DNA of 28,912 nt from Thiotrichales bacterium (GTDB lineage Bacteria; Pseudomonadota; Gammaproteobacteria; J044), in contig JANTGN010000005.1 of the NCBI GenBank assembly GCA_024762895.1, positions 1-28,912 of the forward strand, read 5' to 3'. Below the pieces are notes generated by a model. The model saw only the letters and a program-made list of their open reading frames with translations, searched no databases and was not told the DNA's origin. Shown here piece after piece: positions 16,085-24,341 of this stretch. Made by a program: the position numbers and the translations under genes. How positions within the stretch are numbered: position 1 is the first letter of the stretch; every line of letters begins with the position of its first letter.

Positions 16085-16758
16085 TGGCAGATCGTTCTTA
16101 TGATGTCCTTATCTTTGACTGGGATGGCACCCTGATGGACTCCACAGGCTGGATCGTCGAATGCATGCAACGTGGGATTCTCGATACGGGACTTGAGACA
16201 CGTTCCACCCAGGCCATACGCGGCATTATCGGCCTGGGCCTGCAGGAGGCCGTACGAGATTTATATCCCGGGGTAGTTGAGTCTCAGGTCCGTGCCCTGT
16301 GCGATGCCTATCGTGAGCATTACTTCAGCGCCGATGAGGAGTGCGAGCTTTTTTCCGGGGTGGAGGCGGTGCTGGATGAACTCAGGGCGTTAGGTTACTG
16401 GATGGCAATAGCTACGGGTAAGTCCAGGCGTGGCCTGGATAAGGTCCTCAGGCAAACTGGTCTGGGTGAGGTGTTTCCCGTGACCCGCACGGCGGATGAG
16501 ACCTTATCCAAACCTAACCCCCTGATGCTGGAGGAGATCGTCACGGATTTCGACAGCCGTGCCTCACGTTGCCTGATGATCGGTGATTCCCTGTTTGATC
16601 TTCAGATGGCACAGAACGCCGGCATGGATGCACTGGGGGTGAGTTGGGGGGTACAGGGGGCCGACAGTCTCCAGGATCTCGAGCCCACCGGGCTGATCCA
16701 TGAAATTAACGAGTTACCAGGCTGGCTCCTGCAACAGGCAGGGGTTCAAGTTGCATGA
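16084..16758 (+). CDS. HAD-superfamily hydrolase (subfamily IA, Gph-like)
   Basis: A 224-residue phosphatase-like enzyme with the four HAD motifs: nucleophile DWDGTL near residue 14, Thr in AIATGKS near 105, Lys in SKPNP and the acidic GDSLFD motif. A helical cap lies between motifs one and two. It resembles phosphoglycolate phosphatases, but the true substrate is not determined by these motifs. A HAD gene at this spot between rluC and the S49 peptidase gene is also found in Pseudomonas, so it is part of a conserved cluster. The start shares bases with the rluC stop; its own stop overlaps the next start by 4 bases (ATGA). Confidence 0.9.
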   Translation: MADRSYDVLIFDWDGTLMDSTGWIVECMQRGILDTGLETRSTQAIRGIIGLGLQEAVRDLYPGVVESQVRALCDAYREHYFSADEECELFSGVEAVLDELRALGYWMAIATGKSRRGLDKVLRQTGLGEVFPVTRTADETLSKPNPLMLEEIVTDFDSRASRCLMIGDSLFDLQMAQNAGMDALGVSWGVQGADSLQDLEPTGLIHEINELPGWLLQQAGVQVA

Positions 16759-17729
16759 GTGATTGGAGTAAAGAAGAAATGATCAATGAAAAAAAACCAG
16801 AGGGATGGGAGCGTAAGGTTCTGGAGGATCTCGCCTTTGCCAGCATTAAGGAACAGCGGCGTTCGCGTCGTTGGGGCATCTTTTTCAAATTGTTGGGTTT
16901 TGGTTATCTGTTCCTGCTGATCGGGCTCATGATGAGTAGTAATGATGTGATTAAGGCCAAGACCGGCAAGCACACCGCCCTGATAGATGTTCAGGGTGTG
17001 ATTGCCAGCGATGCTGAGGCCAGTGCGGATTATGTTGTGACCGGGCTGAGAACCGCCTTCGAAGATAAGAATACGGTGGGCGTCATATTGCGCATCAATA
17101 GTCCGGGTGGAAGCCCTGTTCAATCGGGCTATATTAATGATGAGATCAAACGCCTGAAGGCAAAGTATCCCGATATTCCTTTTTATGCTGTTATCTCTGA
17201 TGTAGGGGCTTCAGGAGCCTATTATGTCGCAGCCGCAGCGGACAAGATCTATGCCGACAAGGCCAGCATCGTTGGCTCTATAGGTGTACGAATGGACAGC
17301 TTTGGCTTTGTCGATGCAATGCGTACAATTGGTGTTGAGCGTCGTTTGCTGACGGCGGGCGAGCATAAGGCGCTGATGGATCCCTTTTTACCCGAAGACC
17401 CGATTTCCAAAGAGCATTTGCAGGAAATGCTCGATCAGATACACCAACAGTTCATCGATGTAGTCAGGGCCGGAAGGGGGGATCGACTGAAGGATGACCC
17501 CGACCTGTTCACGGGCCTGATCTGGACCGGAGAAGAGGCCATGAAACTGGGCCTGGTTGATGAGCTGGGCAGCGCCAGTTATGTGGCTCGAGAAATCATC
17601 AAGGAAGATAACCTGGTGGATTTCACCAAGAAACAGGACGTCTGGAAACGTTTAAGCGATCGTCTGGGCGCTGGGTTTGCCAAGGCATTATTGACAGGCG
17701 TTAGGGGCGATGCCTTTAGCCTCAATTAA
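16755..17729 (+). CDS. sppA: S49-family signal peptide peptidase (SppA-like)
   Basis: A 324-residue membrane-anchored serine protease that cleaves leftover signal peptides and other membrane fragments. Residues 1-40 are charged and cytoplasmic and one membrane segment follows (about 43-60). The protease domain then carries the SPGGSP oxyanion strand, the nucleophile S153 in GASGAYYVA and the catalytic K205 in GEHKALMDP, giving the Ser-Lys dyad. Length corresponds to the short SppA form, not the double-length E. coli SppA. It overlaps the HAD gene by 4 bases and is followed after 26 bases by the EAL-HDOD pair with its own strong ribosome binding site. Confidence 0.92.
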   Translation: MSDWSKEEMINEKKPEGWERKVLEDLAFASIKEQRRSRRWGIFFKLLGFGYLFLLIGLMMSSNDVIKAKTGKHTALIDVQGVIASDAEASADYVVTGLRTAFEDKNTVGVILRINSPGGSPVQSGYINDEIKRLKAKYPDIPFYAVISDVGASGAYYVAAAADKIYADKASIVGSIGVRMDSFGFVDAMRTIGVERRLLTAGEHKALMDPFLPEDPISKEHLQEMLDQIHQQFIDVVRAGRGDRLKDDPDLFTGLIWTGEEAMKLGLVDELGSASYVAREIIKEDNLVDFTKKQDVWKRLSDRLGAGFAKALLTGVRGDAFSLN

Positions 17730-17755
17730 CAAGAATCTCTGAAGGAGACATACAT

Positions 17756-18961
17756 ATGTCAGAGGTGTTTATTGGTCGCCAGCCAGTATTTAATCGTAAA
17801 CTCAAGCTCTATGCCTATGAGCTGCTGGCTCGTTCCGACATGAAGAATGTCAGCAGCAGTACCGGTGATGCCGCCACCTCGCAGGTCATTATCAATGCCC
17901 TGATGGAAATAGGCCTGGAACAGATAGTGGGTAAGCATCCAGCCTTCTTCAAACTGACGCGAAACTTCCTCCTTGAGCAGGAGCTCGGTATTTTTTCCCC
18001 GGACAGTACGATCTTCGAGATACCGAATGATATCGATGTCGATGACGCACTGGTTGCGGCCGTCCAGGTACAGAAAGACCGAGGCTATCCCATCGCCCTG
18101 GATAACTTTGTCTATCGAGAAGAGTTACTACCACTGCTCAGGATGGCCGATATCGTCAAGGTCGATACCTCACGACTGGATGAGGCCGGTATACGAAAAC
18201 ACGTAGAGATGCTCAAGAAGGTCGGTACCAAGGTGCTGGCCCAGAAGGTGGAAACCCCGGAGGAATTCAACCTCTATCAGGACCTGGGCGTGGACTATTT
18301 CCAGGGTTACTTTTTTGCCAAGCCTACCGTTGTGACCGCCAAGCGAATACCACCGAACAAGATGACGATCCTGCAGTTGCTGGCACAGGTCAATGACCCG
18401 GACGTGAAAATGGATGAGCTGGGTGACCTGATCCAGCAGGATGTGTCTCTAAGTGTCAAGGTCCTCAAGTACATCAACTCGCCCATGAGCGGTTTGTCTC
18501 GTGAGATCGATTCCATTAAACAGGCGCTGGTGCTCCTGGGTATGGACATGATCAAGTACTGGGTCTCTATCATGGCCATGTCGGATCTGGACCTGGAGGG
18601 CCGTCCCGACGAGCTGATCACAACCTTGCTCACGCGCGCCAAGACCTGTGAGTTACTGGCGGAAAAGGCAGGAGAATCGGATCAGTCTGCCTTTTTCACC
18701 GTCGGCCTGTTTTCAGCACTGGATGTCATTATGGAAGTGAGTATGGAGGAGGTGCTGAAACAATTGCCGTTGGCTCAGGACGTCATGGACGCCCTGTTGA
18801 GCCTGAAGGGAGATATGGGGCAGGCCCTGCGTTGTGCCATGGCCATGGAGTCCGGCATGCTGGAAGAGGCGCAATACAAGTCACTGGGGGCCGATGTCTT
18901 ATCCGACATCTATGTTGAGGCCATGCACTGGGCCGATGAGCTACGACAGCAAACGGTTTAA
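17756..18961 (+). CDS. EAL-HDOD signalling protein, copy 1 (degenerate EAL)
   Basis: A 401-residue cytoplasmic protein of the YuxH/CdgJ type: a compact EAL domain (about 1-200) followed by an HDOD domain (about 205-390). The EAL part has lost active-site residues. ELLAR keeps the first Glu, but the Asn position is Lys (FFKLT), the Asp pair is DN (ALDNF) and the AEGVE Glu is Gln (AQKVE). Loss of phosphodiesterase activity is therefore likely; it may bind nucleotide or act through its partner. HDOD domains lack the catalytic HD pair and serve in protein interactions. AAGGAGA lies 9 bases before the ATG, one of the best ribosome binding sites in the window. The next gene is a paralogue of exactly the same length. 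Confidence 0.9.
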   Translation: MSEVFIGRQPVFNRKLKLYAYELLARSDMKNVSSSTGDAATSQVIINALMEIGLEQIVGKHPAFFKLTRNFLLEQELGIFSPDSTIFEIPNDIDVDDALVAAVQVQKDRGYPIALDNFVYREELLPLLRMADIVKVDTSRLDEAGIRKHVEMLKKVGTKVLAQKVETPEEFNLYQDLGVDYFQGYFFAKPTVVTAKRIPPNKMTILQLLAQVNDPDVKMDELGDLIQQDVSLSVKVLKYINSPMSGLSREIDSIKQALVLLGMDMIKYWVSIMAMSDLDLEGRPDELITTLLTRAKTCELLAEKAGESDQSAFFTVGLFSALDVIMEVSMEEVLKQLPLAQDVMDALLSLKGDMGQALRCAMAMESGMLEEAQYKSLGADVLSDIYVEAMHWADELRQQTV

Positions 18962-18983
18962 CTAACATCCAGGCGGATAACTT

Positions 18984-20189
18984 ATGGCAGATCTATTTGT
19001 AGGCCGGCAGCCGATCTTCAATCGCAAGTTACGGACCCATGCCTATGAGCTTCTGTTTCGTGCAGGAGACAAGAGGCATGCTGCTGTGGTCTGTGGAGAT
19101 ATGGCGACATCGCAGGTGCTGGTTAACGCCCTGTCAGAAATCGGGCTGGAGAACCTGGTTGGCCCTTATCAGGCCTTTATCAATGTAACGGATAAGCTGC
19201 TCCTGGAGAGTGATCTGGCCGCCATGCTTCCTAAACAGTGCTCCCTGGAGATACTGGAGTCGGTGTCGCCGACTCCAGAGATAGTGGCCTCGGTTCAGCG
19301 CCTGTCCGATGCGGGTTACCAGATTGTTCTGGATGATTTCGAATATAGCGAGGCGATGAACCCGCTGCTCGAGATTGCGGACCTGGTTAAACTGGATGTT
19401 CGTCAGCTGCAGGAGGAGGGGGTCAGGAAGCAACTGGAGCAATTGGCGCCCTTTAATGTGAAATTACTGGCGGAAAAGGTAGAGACCCCCAGCGAATTTA
19501 ATACCTACCAGGACATGGGGTTTGAATACTTTCAGGGCTATTTCTTTGCCAGGCCCAGTGTCGTGCAGGTCAAATCTATTCCGGCCAATAATCTGGCGAT
19601 TATGGAGCTGATTTCCAAGGTCAATGATCCGGATATCACGCTGGCAGAGTTGGGCGAGGTCATTAGTCGTGATGCCTCATTGTCAGTCAAGACCCTGCGC
19701 TATGTGAATTCGCCTGCCGTGGGGCTCGCTGCAGAGGTCTCGTCCATTAACCAGGCGCTCACATTGCTGGGGCTGGATATTATCCGACAGTGGGTCATGA
19801 TCCTGACCCTGACCAGTGTAGACCTGGAAGATAAGTCACCCGAACTCTTCGTCATGATGTTGACGCGCGCCAGGTTGTGCCAGCTGATTGCTGAAAAGGC
19901 AGGGCTGGAAAACCCGGGGATTTATTTTACGATAGGGTTGTTGTCGGCAATCGATGTGCTCATGGATGCATCGATGGATCAGCTGATTAACCCACTGCCT
20001 CTGACACAGGAAGTGAAATCGGCCCTGCTGGATTTTAGCGGTACTGGTGGGGCGATTCTGCGCTCGGTGATGGCGATCGAGCAGGGCATGCTCAACGAGA
20101 TTATCTTCACGGAACTGGATATGGATCAGCTCAATCACGCCTATCTCGAGGCCCTGCACTGGGCCGATGAGGTCAATGGCGGTATCTAG
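18984..20189 (+). CDS. EAL-HDOD signalling protein, copy 2 (better preserved EAL)
   Basis: A 401-residue paralogue of the preceding gene with the same EAL plus HDOD architecture. More of the c-di-GMP phosphodiesterase residues survive: YELLFR, INVT (Asn present), LEILES, VLDDFEY (Asp pair present), VKLD and AEKVET. The Gly of EGVE is Lys, as in copy 1. The HDOD part is similar to copy 1 through NDPD, DASLSVKTLRYVNSP and INQALTLLGLDIIRQWV. It starts 22 bases after copy 1 and ends by overlapping the 3' end of yceF on the other strand by 4 bases. The two proteins may form a heterodimer with one active and one regulatory half; this is inference. Confidence 0.9.
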   Translation: MADLFVGRQPIFNRKLRTHAYELLFRAGDKRHAAVVCGDMATSQVLVNALSEIGLENLVGPYQAFINVTDKLLLESDLAAMLPKQCSLEILESVSPTPEIVASVQRLSDAGYQIVLDDFEYSEAMNPLLEIADLVKLDVRQLQEEGVRKQLEQLAPFNVKLLAEKVETPSEFNTYQDMGFEYFQGYFFARPSVVQVKSIPANNLAIMELISKVNDPDITLAELGEVISRDASLSVKTLRYVNSPAVGLAAEVSSINQALTLLGLDIIRQWVMILTLTSVDLEDKSPELFVMMLTRARLCQLIAEKAGLENPGIYFTIGLLSAIDVLMDASMDQLINPLPLTQEVKSALLDFSGTGGAILRSVMAIEQGMLNEIIFTELDMDQLNHAYLEALHWADEVNGGI

Positions 20190-20785
20190 TCGTCCGGACT
20201 GAGGGGCAATACAATCCCCGCCTTGGCCAGCATGGAGGTCAGCCTGATCAGGGGCAGGCCGATTAAGGCGGTTGGGTCTTCCCCTTCCATGGCCTCAAAC
20301 AGGGTGATCCCCAGGGCCTCGGATTTAAAACTTCCGGCGCAGTTGAAAGGCTGCTCTCTTTTCAGGTAATGGTGAATCTGCTGGTCATTGAGCTGCCTGA
20401 ATCTGACCTGATAGGGCACATCATCGAGCTGATAATGGCCGGTCTGCGCATCCAGCAGGCAGAGACCGGTGTGAAAGACGACGGTCTGGCCGGATGAAGC
20501 CCTGAGCTGATCAAAGGCCTGCTCCTCATCGCCTGGTTTTCCCAGGATAGAGCTTCCCAGTACAGCGCACTGATCCGAACCAATAATCAGACCATGGGTA
20601 TGAGATTCAGCGACCGCAGTGGCCTTTGCGAGGGCCAGGCGCTGAACCATGTCGGATGGTGGCTCCCCTTTGATTCGTTCTTCTTCACTATCTGGAGACC
20701 GGGTCTTGAACGGTAGCTCCAGTCTCTCCAGAAGCTGGCGGCGAAAGGGGGATGTTGAAGCAAGAATGATGTCTGGCAGGTCCAT
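20186..20785 (-). CDS. yceF: Maf-family nucleotide pyrophosphatase YceF (m7GTP-type)
   Basis: A 199-residue enzyme that hydrolyses non-canonical nucleotides; E. coli YceF prefers 7-methyl-GTP. Visible motifs are ILASTSPFRRQLLERL at the N-terminus, IIGSDQ with the catalytic Asp, GKPG and NCAGSFKSEALGITLFEAMEGEDP, which match YceF rather than YhdE or the house-cleaning dTTP type. It is on the minus strand, converging by 4 bases with the second EAL-HDOD gene and diverging from yceD across 117 bases. A TATACT (20815-20820 on the minus strand) could be its -10, giving a leader of about 20 bases, but the -35 is poor. Confidence 0.94.
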   Translation of the reverse strand: MDLPDIILASTSPFRRQLLERLELPFKTRSPDSEEERIKGEPPSDMVQRLALAKATAVAESHTHGLIIGSDQCAVLGSSILGKPGDEEQAFDQLRASSGQTVVFHTGLCLLDAQTGHYQLDDVPYQVRFRQLNDQQIHHYLKREQPFNCAGSFKSEALGITLFEAMEGEDPTALIGLPLIRLTSMLAKAGIVLPLSPDD

Positions 20786-20863
20786 GTCTTCAGGGTTGGT
20801 ACCGGGAAGCGGCCAGTATACGTGATATAGACCGCTAAATTCTGGTTTTTATTCGGTATTATT

Positions 20864-20893
20864 TTGACAAATCTGGATGAGACCACGTAAAAT
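20864..20893 (+). promoter_or_regulatory. Near-consensus sigma-70 promoter of yceD-rpmF
   Basis: TTGACA (20864-20869) and TAAAAT (20888-20893) are 18 bases apart. The expected start of transcription (about 20900) is only about 3 bases before the yceD ATG, so the mRNA would be almost leaderless. An alternative -10, TATTAT at 20857-20862, would leave a normal leader but has no good -35. Confidence 0.65.
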
Positions 20894-20902
20894 CGTCGGA
20901 TT

Positions 20903-21433
20903 ATGTCTGATCGATTGCCTGAGCGGGTCAATCCCTATAGGTTAGCAGACCAGGGGCGTGAACTCAGGGGGACTTATCCTCTTGATCTGATGCCCCGTCT
21001 TGCTGAGGCCGTAGCCGAAACCACTGGTGAAGCTGTCGTCCACTTGATCTTTACTCGATCGGTGGCAGGGTTGGCATTGATTGAGGGAGAGATTGAAGCA
21101 ACCCTGGGATTGATTTGCCAGCGTTGCCTGGGACTGATGAACTATCCCGTCAAGACAAAGTTCACCGTCGCCCTCGTACCAGATGAGGCAGCGGCTGGAA
21201 GTATTCTTGATGAGTTCGACCCCATGGTGATACCGGATGAACTATTTGTTCGGGACCTTATCGAAGACGAATTAATGCTTTCATTGCCATTGATAGCCCG
21301 GCATGAAAGCGAGGAGGCCTGCGAAGAGACGATGCAGGAATACCTCCATAAAGAATTTGAGCCCGATGCCGTAGAAGTGGATAAAAAACCAAATCCCTTC
21401 GAGGTGTTGAGTTCTTTAAAAGACAAACATTAG
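20903..21433 (+). CDS. yceD: YceD/DUF177 family protein, 23S rRNA accumulation factor
   Basis: A 176-residue protein of the family found before rpmF in nearly all bacteria and linked to ribosome (23S rRNA) assembly. The core pattern is present: two cysteines in LICQRCLGLMNYPV, acidic middle (DEFDPMVIPDELFVRDLIEDELMLSLPL) and a C-terminal PNPFEVLSSLK. In many members a second cysteine pair helps bind metal; here only one further cysteine (EEACEE) is seen. The ATG at 20903 aligns the start with E. coli YceD, yet no ribosome binding site precedes it and the strong promoter would start the mRNA just before it. rpmF follows after 23 bases. Confidence 0.93.
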   Translation: MSDRLPERVNPYRLADQGRELRGTYPLDLMPRLAEAVAETTGEAVVHLIFTRSVAGLALIEGEIEATLGLICQRCLGLMNYPVKTKFTVALVPDEAAAGSILDEFDPMVIPDELFVRDLIEDELMLSLPLIARHESEEACEETMQEYLHKEFEPDAVEVDKKPNPFEVLSSLKDKH

Positions 21434-21456
21434 TTTTAGATTTACGGAGTAAGACT

Positions 21457-21651
21457 ATGGCAGTTCAGCAGAACAAAAAATCCCCGTCACGTAGGGGTAT
21501 GCGTCGCGCCCATGATGCATTAACTGGTAAGGCACTTTCGATTGAGCCAACCACCGGTGAGACTCATCTGCGCCACCATGTATCAGCCGATGGTTATTAT
21601 CGTGGCCGCCAGGTTATCAAGTCCAAGGCCGAGGCCGAGACTGAGGAATAA
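21457..21651 (+). CDS. rpmF: 50S ribosomal protein L32
   Basis: A 64-residue basic ribosomal protein of the large subunit. The N-terminal MAVQQNKKSPSRRGMRRAHD is diagnostic, followed by LSIEPTTGETHLRHHVSADGYYRGRQVI. There are no zinc-binding cysteines, so this is the cysteine-free form. ACGGAGT lies 7 bases before the ATG. It is co-transcribed with yceD, the usual pair, and is followed by a hairpin terminator or attenuator before plsX. Confidence 0.98.
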   Translation: MAVQQNKKSPSRRGMRRAHDALTGKALSIEPTTGETHLRHHVSADGYYRGRQVIKSKAEAETEE

Positions 21652-21685
21652 GTTTGAAGTCCTTGCTCTGATTAAGTTACAAACT

Positions 21686-21713
21686 CGCGGGACTGGATCC
21701 CGCGATTTTGTTT
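21686..21713 (+). terminator. Terminator or attenuator between rpmF and plsX
   Basis: CGCGGG (21686-21691) and CCCGCG (21699-21704) form a 6-bp GC stem with a 7-base loop, followed by ATTTTGTTT. It would reduce read-through from the highly expressed ribosomal-protein transcript into plsX-fabH. Confidence 0.7.
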
Positions 21714-21766
21714 CTAGCTTACTCAGACCTGTTTGACGATTCACTGGTTTCAGACCTGTAAAGGCT

Positions 21767-22798
21767 ATGACAACAACCTATCGTATTGCTTTAGATGCCA
21801 TGGGTGGCGATCTGGGCTGTGGCTCGGTGATTACTGCTGCTCATAATGCCCTGAAGACCTATCCCGATATTGAACTCATCCTCGTGGGCCAGGAAGAAGT
21901 CCTGCTAGAGGAACTTGCCAGGCAAAAAAAGACTCTGAATGATCGGCTGACGATTCACCATGCCTCACAGGTGGTCGAGATGGCAGAACCCCCCGCCCTG
22001 GCACTGAAGAAGAAAAAAGATTCCTCGATGCGTGTCAGTATTAACCTGGTTAAAGAGGGTGTTGCCGATGCCTGTATCAGCTCCGGTAACACGGGAGCCC
22101 TGATGGCAACGGCACGTTTCGTCCTACGTATGTTGCCGGGTGTCGACAGGCCCGCGATTACGGCTACATTGCCTTCAATCAATGGTCATACCCATATGCT
22201 GGACCTGGGGGCCAATGTGGACTCCACGGCGGAACAGCTGTATCAGTTTGCGGTCATGGGTTCGGAGCTGGTGACGGCCGTGGACGATAACAGCACGCCT
22301 ACCGTGGGTTTGCTGAATATTGGCCATGAAGCTATCAAGGGTAATGGTCTGGTCAAGGAGGCCGATATCCTGCTCAAGCAGAGTGACCTGAACTATATCG
22401 GTTATGTGGAAGGCGATGACAGTTTCATTGGAAACGTAGATGTCGTGGTCTGTGATGGGTTTGTGGGTAATGTCGCGCTTAAATCCAGTGAGGGTGTGGC
22501 CAAACTGATATCGGGTTATATCAAGGAAGAGTTCACGCGTAACATACTGACAAAACTCATTGGCCTGATGGCCCTGCCCATTATTGCCAAAATGCGCCGT
22601 CGTCTCGATCCCAGGCTCTACAATGGGGCAAGCCTGCTGGGCCTCAGGGGTATCGTCATAAAAAGTCACGGTGGGGCCGATCACGTGGCGTTTGGAAATG
22701 CCATCAAGATTGCCCGCATTGAAGCCATCAAGAATGTTCCCAAGCATATCAGTGAACATATCGAGCAAACGCTTAAACAAAGGTATGAAGAGGAATGA
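21767..22798 (+). CDS. plsX: Phosphate acyltransferase PlsX
   Basis: A 343-residue peripheral membrane enzyme that turns acyl-ACP into acyl-phosphate for phosphatidic acid synthesis. Typical features are the N-terminal IALDAMGGDLGC, the central CISSGNTGALMATARF, VDRPAITATLP and the C-terminal GIVIKSHGGAD region. Length is normal. A TAAAGG stretch precedes the ATG. fabH overlaps its end by 4 bases (ATGA), coupling membrane-lipid and fatty-acid initiation genes as in many bacteria. Confidence 0.97.
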   Translation: MTTTYRIALDAMGGDLGCGSVITAAHNALKTYPDIELILVGQEEVLLEELARQKKTLNDRLTIHHASQVVEMAEPPALALKKKKDSSMRVSINLVKEGVADACISSGNTGALMATARFVLRMLPGVDRPAITATLPSINGHTHMLDLGANVDSTAEQLYQFAVMGSELVTAVDDNSTPTVGLLNIGHEAIKGNGLVKEADILLKQSDLNYIGYVEGDDSFIGNVDVVVCDGFVGNVALKSSEGVAKLISGYIKEEFTRNILTKLIGLMALPIIAKMRRRLDPRLYNGASLLGLRGIVIKSHGGADHVAFGNAIKIARIEAIKNVPKHISEHIEQTLKQRYEEE

Positions 22799-23763
22799 CC
22801 TATTCTCGTATCACAGGTACTGGTGGCTATTTGCCTGAAAAGGTATTGAGTAATCACGACCTGGAAAAGATGGTAGACACCTCGGACGAATGGATTACCG
22901 AGCGCACCGGTATAAAAAAACGTCATCTGGTTAGTGATGACCAGACGACCTGCGACCTTGCAGAGCAGGCGGTCCTTGGAGCCATGGAGATGGCGGGTAA
23001 GGCAGCGGATGATATCGACCTGATTATCGTTGCCACGACCACCCCGGATCAGATTTTCCCGAGTACGGCCTGTCTGTTACAAAAGAGGCTGGGTGTCCAT
23101 GGCAGTGCGGCCTTTGATATCCAGGCGGTCTGTACCGGCTTTGTTTATGCCCTGGGTGTGGCCGATAAGTTTATCCGTACCGGGGCGGCACGTTGTGCCG
23201 TGGTGGTCGGTGCCGAGACCCTGTCGAGAATCGTGGACTGGACCGATCGTACCACCTGTATCCTGTTTGGTGATGGAGCGGGCGCGGTGATCCTGGAGGC
23301 CTCCGATGAGCCGGGCATACTCTCTACCCATCTGCATGCCGATGGTAGTTATGAAAGCCTCCTGACGGTGCCTTATGGCATTTCTAATGGTCTGGATAAG
23401 GTGCTGGAAAAAGAGGCCTTCATCAATATGAAGGGGAATGAAGTCTTCAAGATGGCCGTGAACACCCTGGGACGTATCGTGGACGAGACCCTGGAGCACA
23501 ATCAGATGGAAAAGACGGATGTTGACTGGTTGATACCCCATCAGGCCAATATACGTATTATTCAGGCCACGGCACGTAAGCTTAAGATGTCCATGGATCA
23601 TGTTGTTGTCACGGTTCATGAGCATGGAAATACCTCGGCAGCCTCTATCCCGCTTGCCCTGAATGAGGCAGTGCGTGATGGTCGAATTCAGCGGGGTGAG
23701 ACCTTAATGCTGGAGGCCTTTGGCGGTGGTTTTACCTGGGGCTCCGCACTGATGAAGTACTGA
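22795..23763 (+). CDS. fabH: 3-oxoacyl-ACP synthase III (FabH)
   Basis: A 322-residue condensing enzyme that starts fatty-acid synthesis from acetyl-CoA and malonyl-ACP. The catalytic triad is clear: C113 in QAVCTGF, H249 in IPHQANIR and N279 in HGNTSAAS. DEWITERTGIKKRH near residue 31 and the GDGAGAVIL loop are family hallmarks. Length is standard. It overlaps plsX by 4 bases. In most relatives fabD, fabG and acpP follow; here a CYTH-domain gene follows after 9 bases and no further fab gene is in the window. Confidence 0.98.
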   Translation: MTYSRITGTGGYLPEKVLSNHDLEKMVDTSDEWITERTGIKKRHLVSDDQTTCDLAEQAVLGAMEMAGKAADDIDLIIVATTTPDQIFPSTACLLQKRLGVHGSAAFDIQAVCTGFVYALGVADKFIRTGAARCAVVVGAETLSRIVDWTDRTTCILFGDGAGAVILEASDEPGILSTHLHADGSYESLLTVPYGISNGLDKVLEKEAFINMKGNEVFKMAVNTLGRIVDETLEHNQMEKTDVDWLIPHQANIRIIQATARKLKMSMDHVVVTVHEHGNTSAASIPLALNEAVRDGRIQRGETLMLEAFGGGFTWGSALMKY

Positions 23764-23772
23764 TGGTGTTCG

Positions 23773-24246
23773 ATGGCGACTGAAATCGAACGCAAATTCC
23801 TGCTGCTGGATGATAGCTGGCGTGAAGAAAAGATAACTCGGAAGGTGCGCTATCGTCAGGGTTATATGACCCACGGTGAGGCCTCTTCGGTTCGTATACG
23901 AATTTCCAATCATGATGCCTATCTGAATATTAAGAGCGCAACGCTGGGTATCAAAAGACAGGAATTTGAATACCCTATACCAGAAAGCGATGCCCGGGAG
24001 ATGCTGGATACCCTGTGCCACAAACCGCTCATTGAGAAGACTCGTTATTACCTGAATTTCCAGGGGCATATCTGGGAAGTCGATGTCTTCGAGGGTGATA
24101 ACCGGGGACTGGTCGTGGCTGAGATCGAGATGTCATCAGAAGATGAGGAATTCATTCGCCCCCCCTGGCTTGGGCAGGAGGTCTCGAGTGATCCTCGATA
24201 CTACAATACCAGTCTGGTCAGCCATCCTTACAAGGACTGGAAGTAA
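23773..24246 (+). CDS. CYTH-domain triphosphatase (triphosphate tunnel metalloenzyme)
   Basis: A 157-residue single-domain CYTH protein. The signature ExExK is present at the N-terminus (E4, E6, K8 in TEIERKF), followed by charged strands RYRQGY, SSVRIRI, LNIKSA, EFEYPIP, KTRYYL, WEVDVFEG and VAEIEM, which line the tunnel with Arg, Lys and Glu. Small bacterial members usually hydrolyse tripolyphosphate or other triphosphates; adenylate cyclase activity is known for a few, so the substrate is uncertain. It starts 9 bases after fabH and is presumably on the same transcript. The response-regulator gene starts 95 bases later. Confidence 0.9.
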   Translation: MATEIERKFLLLDDSWREEKITRKVRYRQGYMTHGEASSVRIRISNHDAYLNIKSATLGIKRQEFEYPIPESDAREMLDTLCHKPLIEKTRYYLNFQGHIWEVDVFEGDNRGLVVAEIEMSSEDEEFIRPPWLGQEVSSDPRYYNTSLVSHPYKDWK

Positions 24247-24341
24247 ATACCGGTCTTTCCGACGACTTAGTACTAATGAAGCCTTTTCAGTAGGGCAGAA
24301 ATCGGGTACTGTCGAAACATATTATAAAAAAACTAGGGAAT

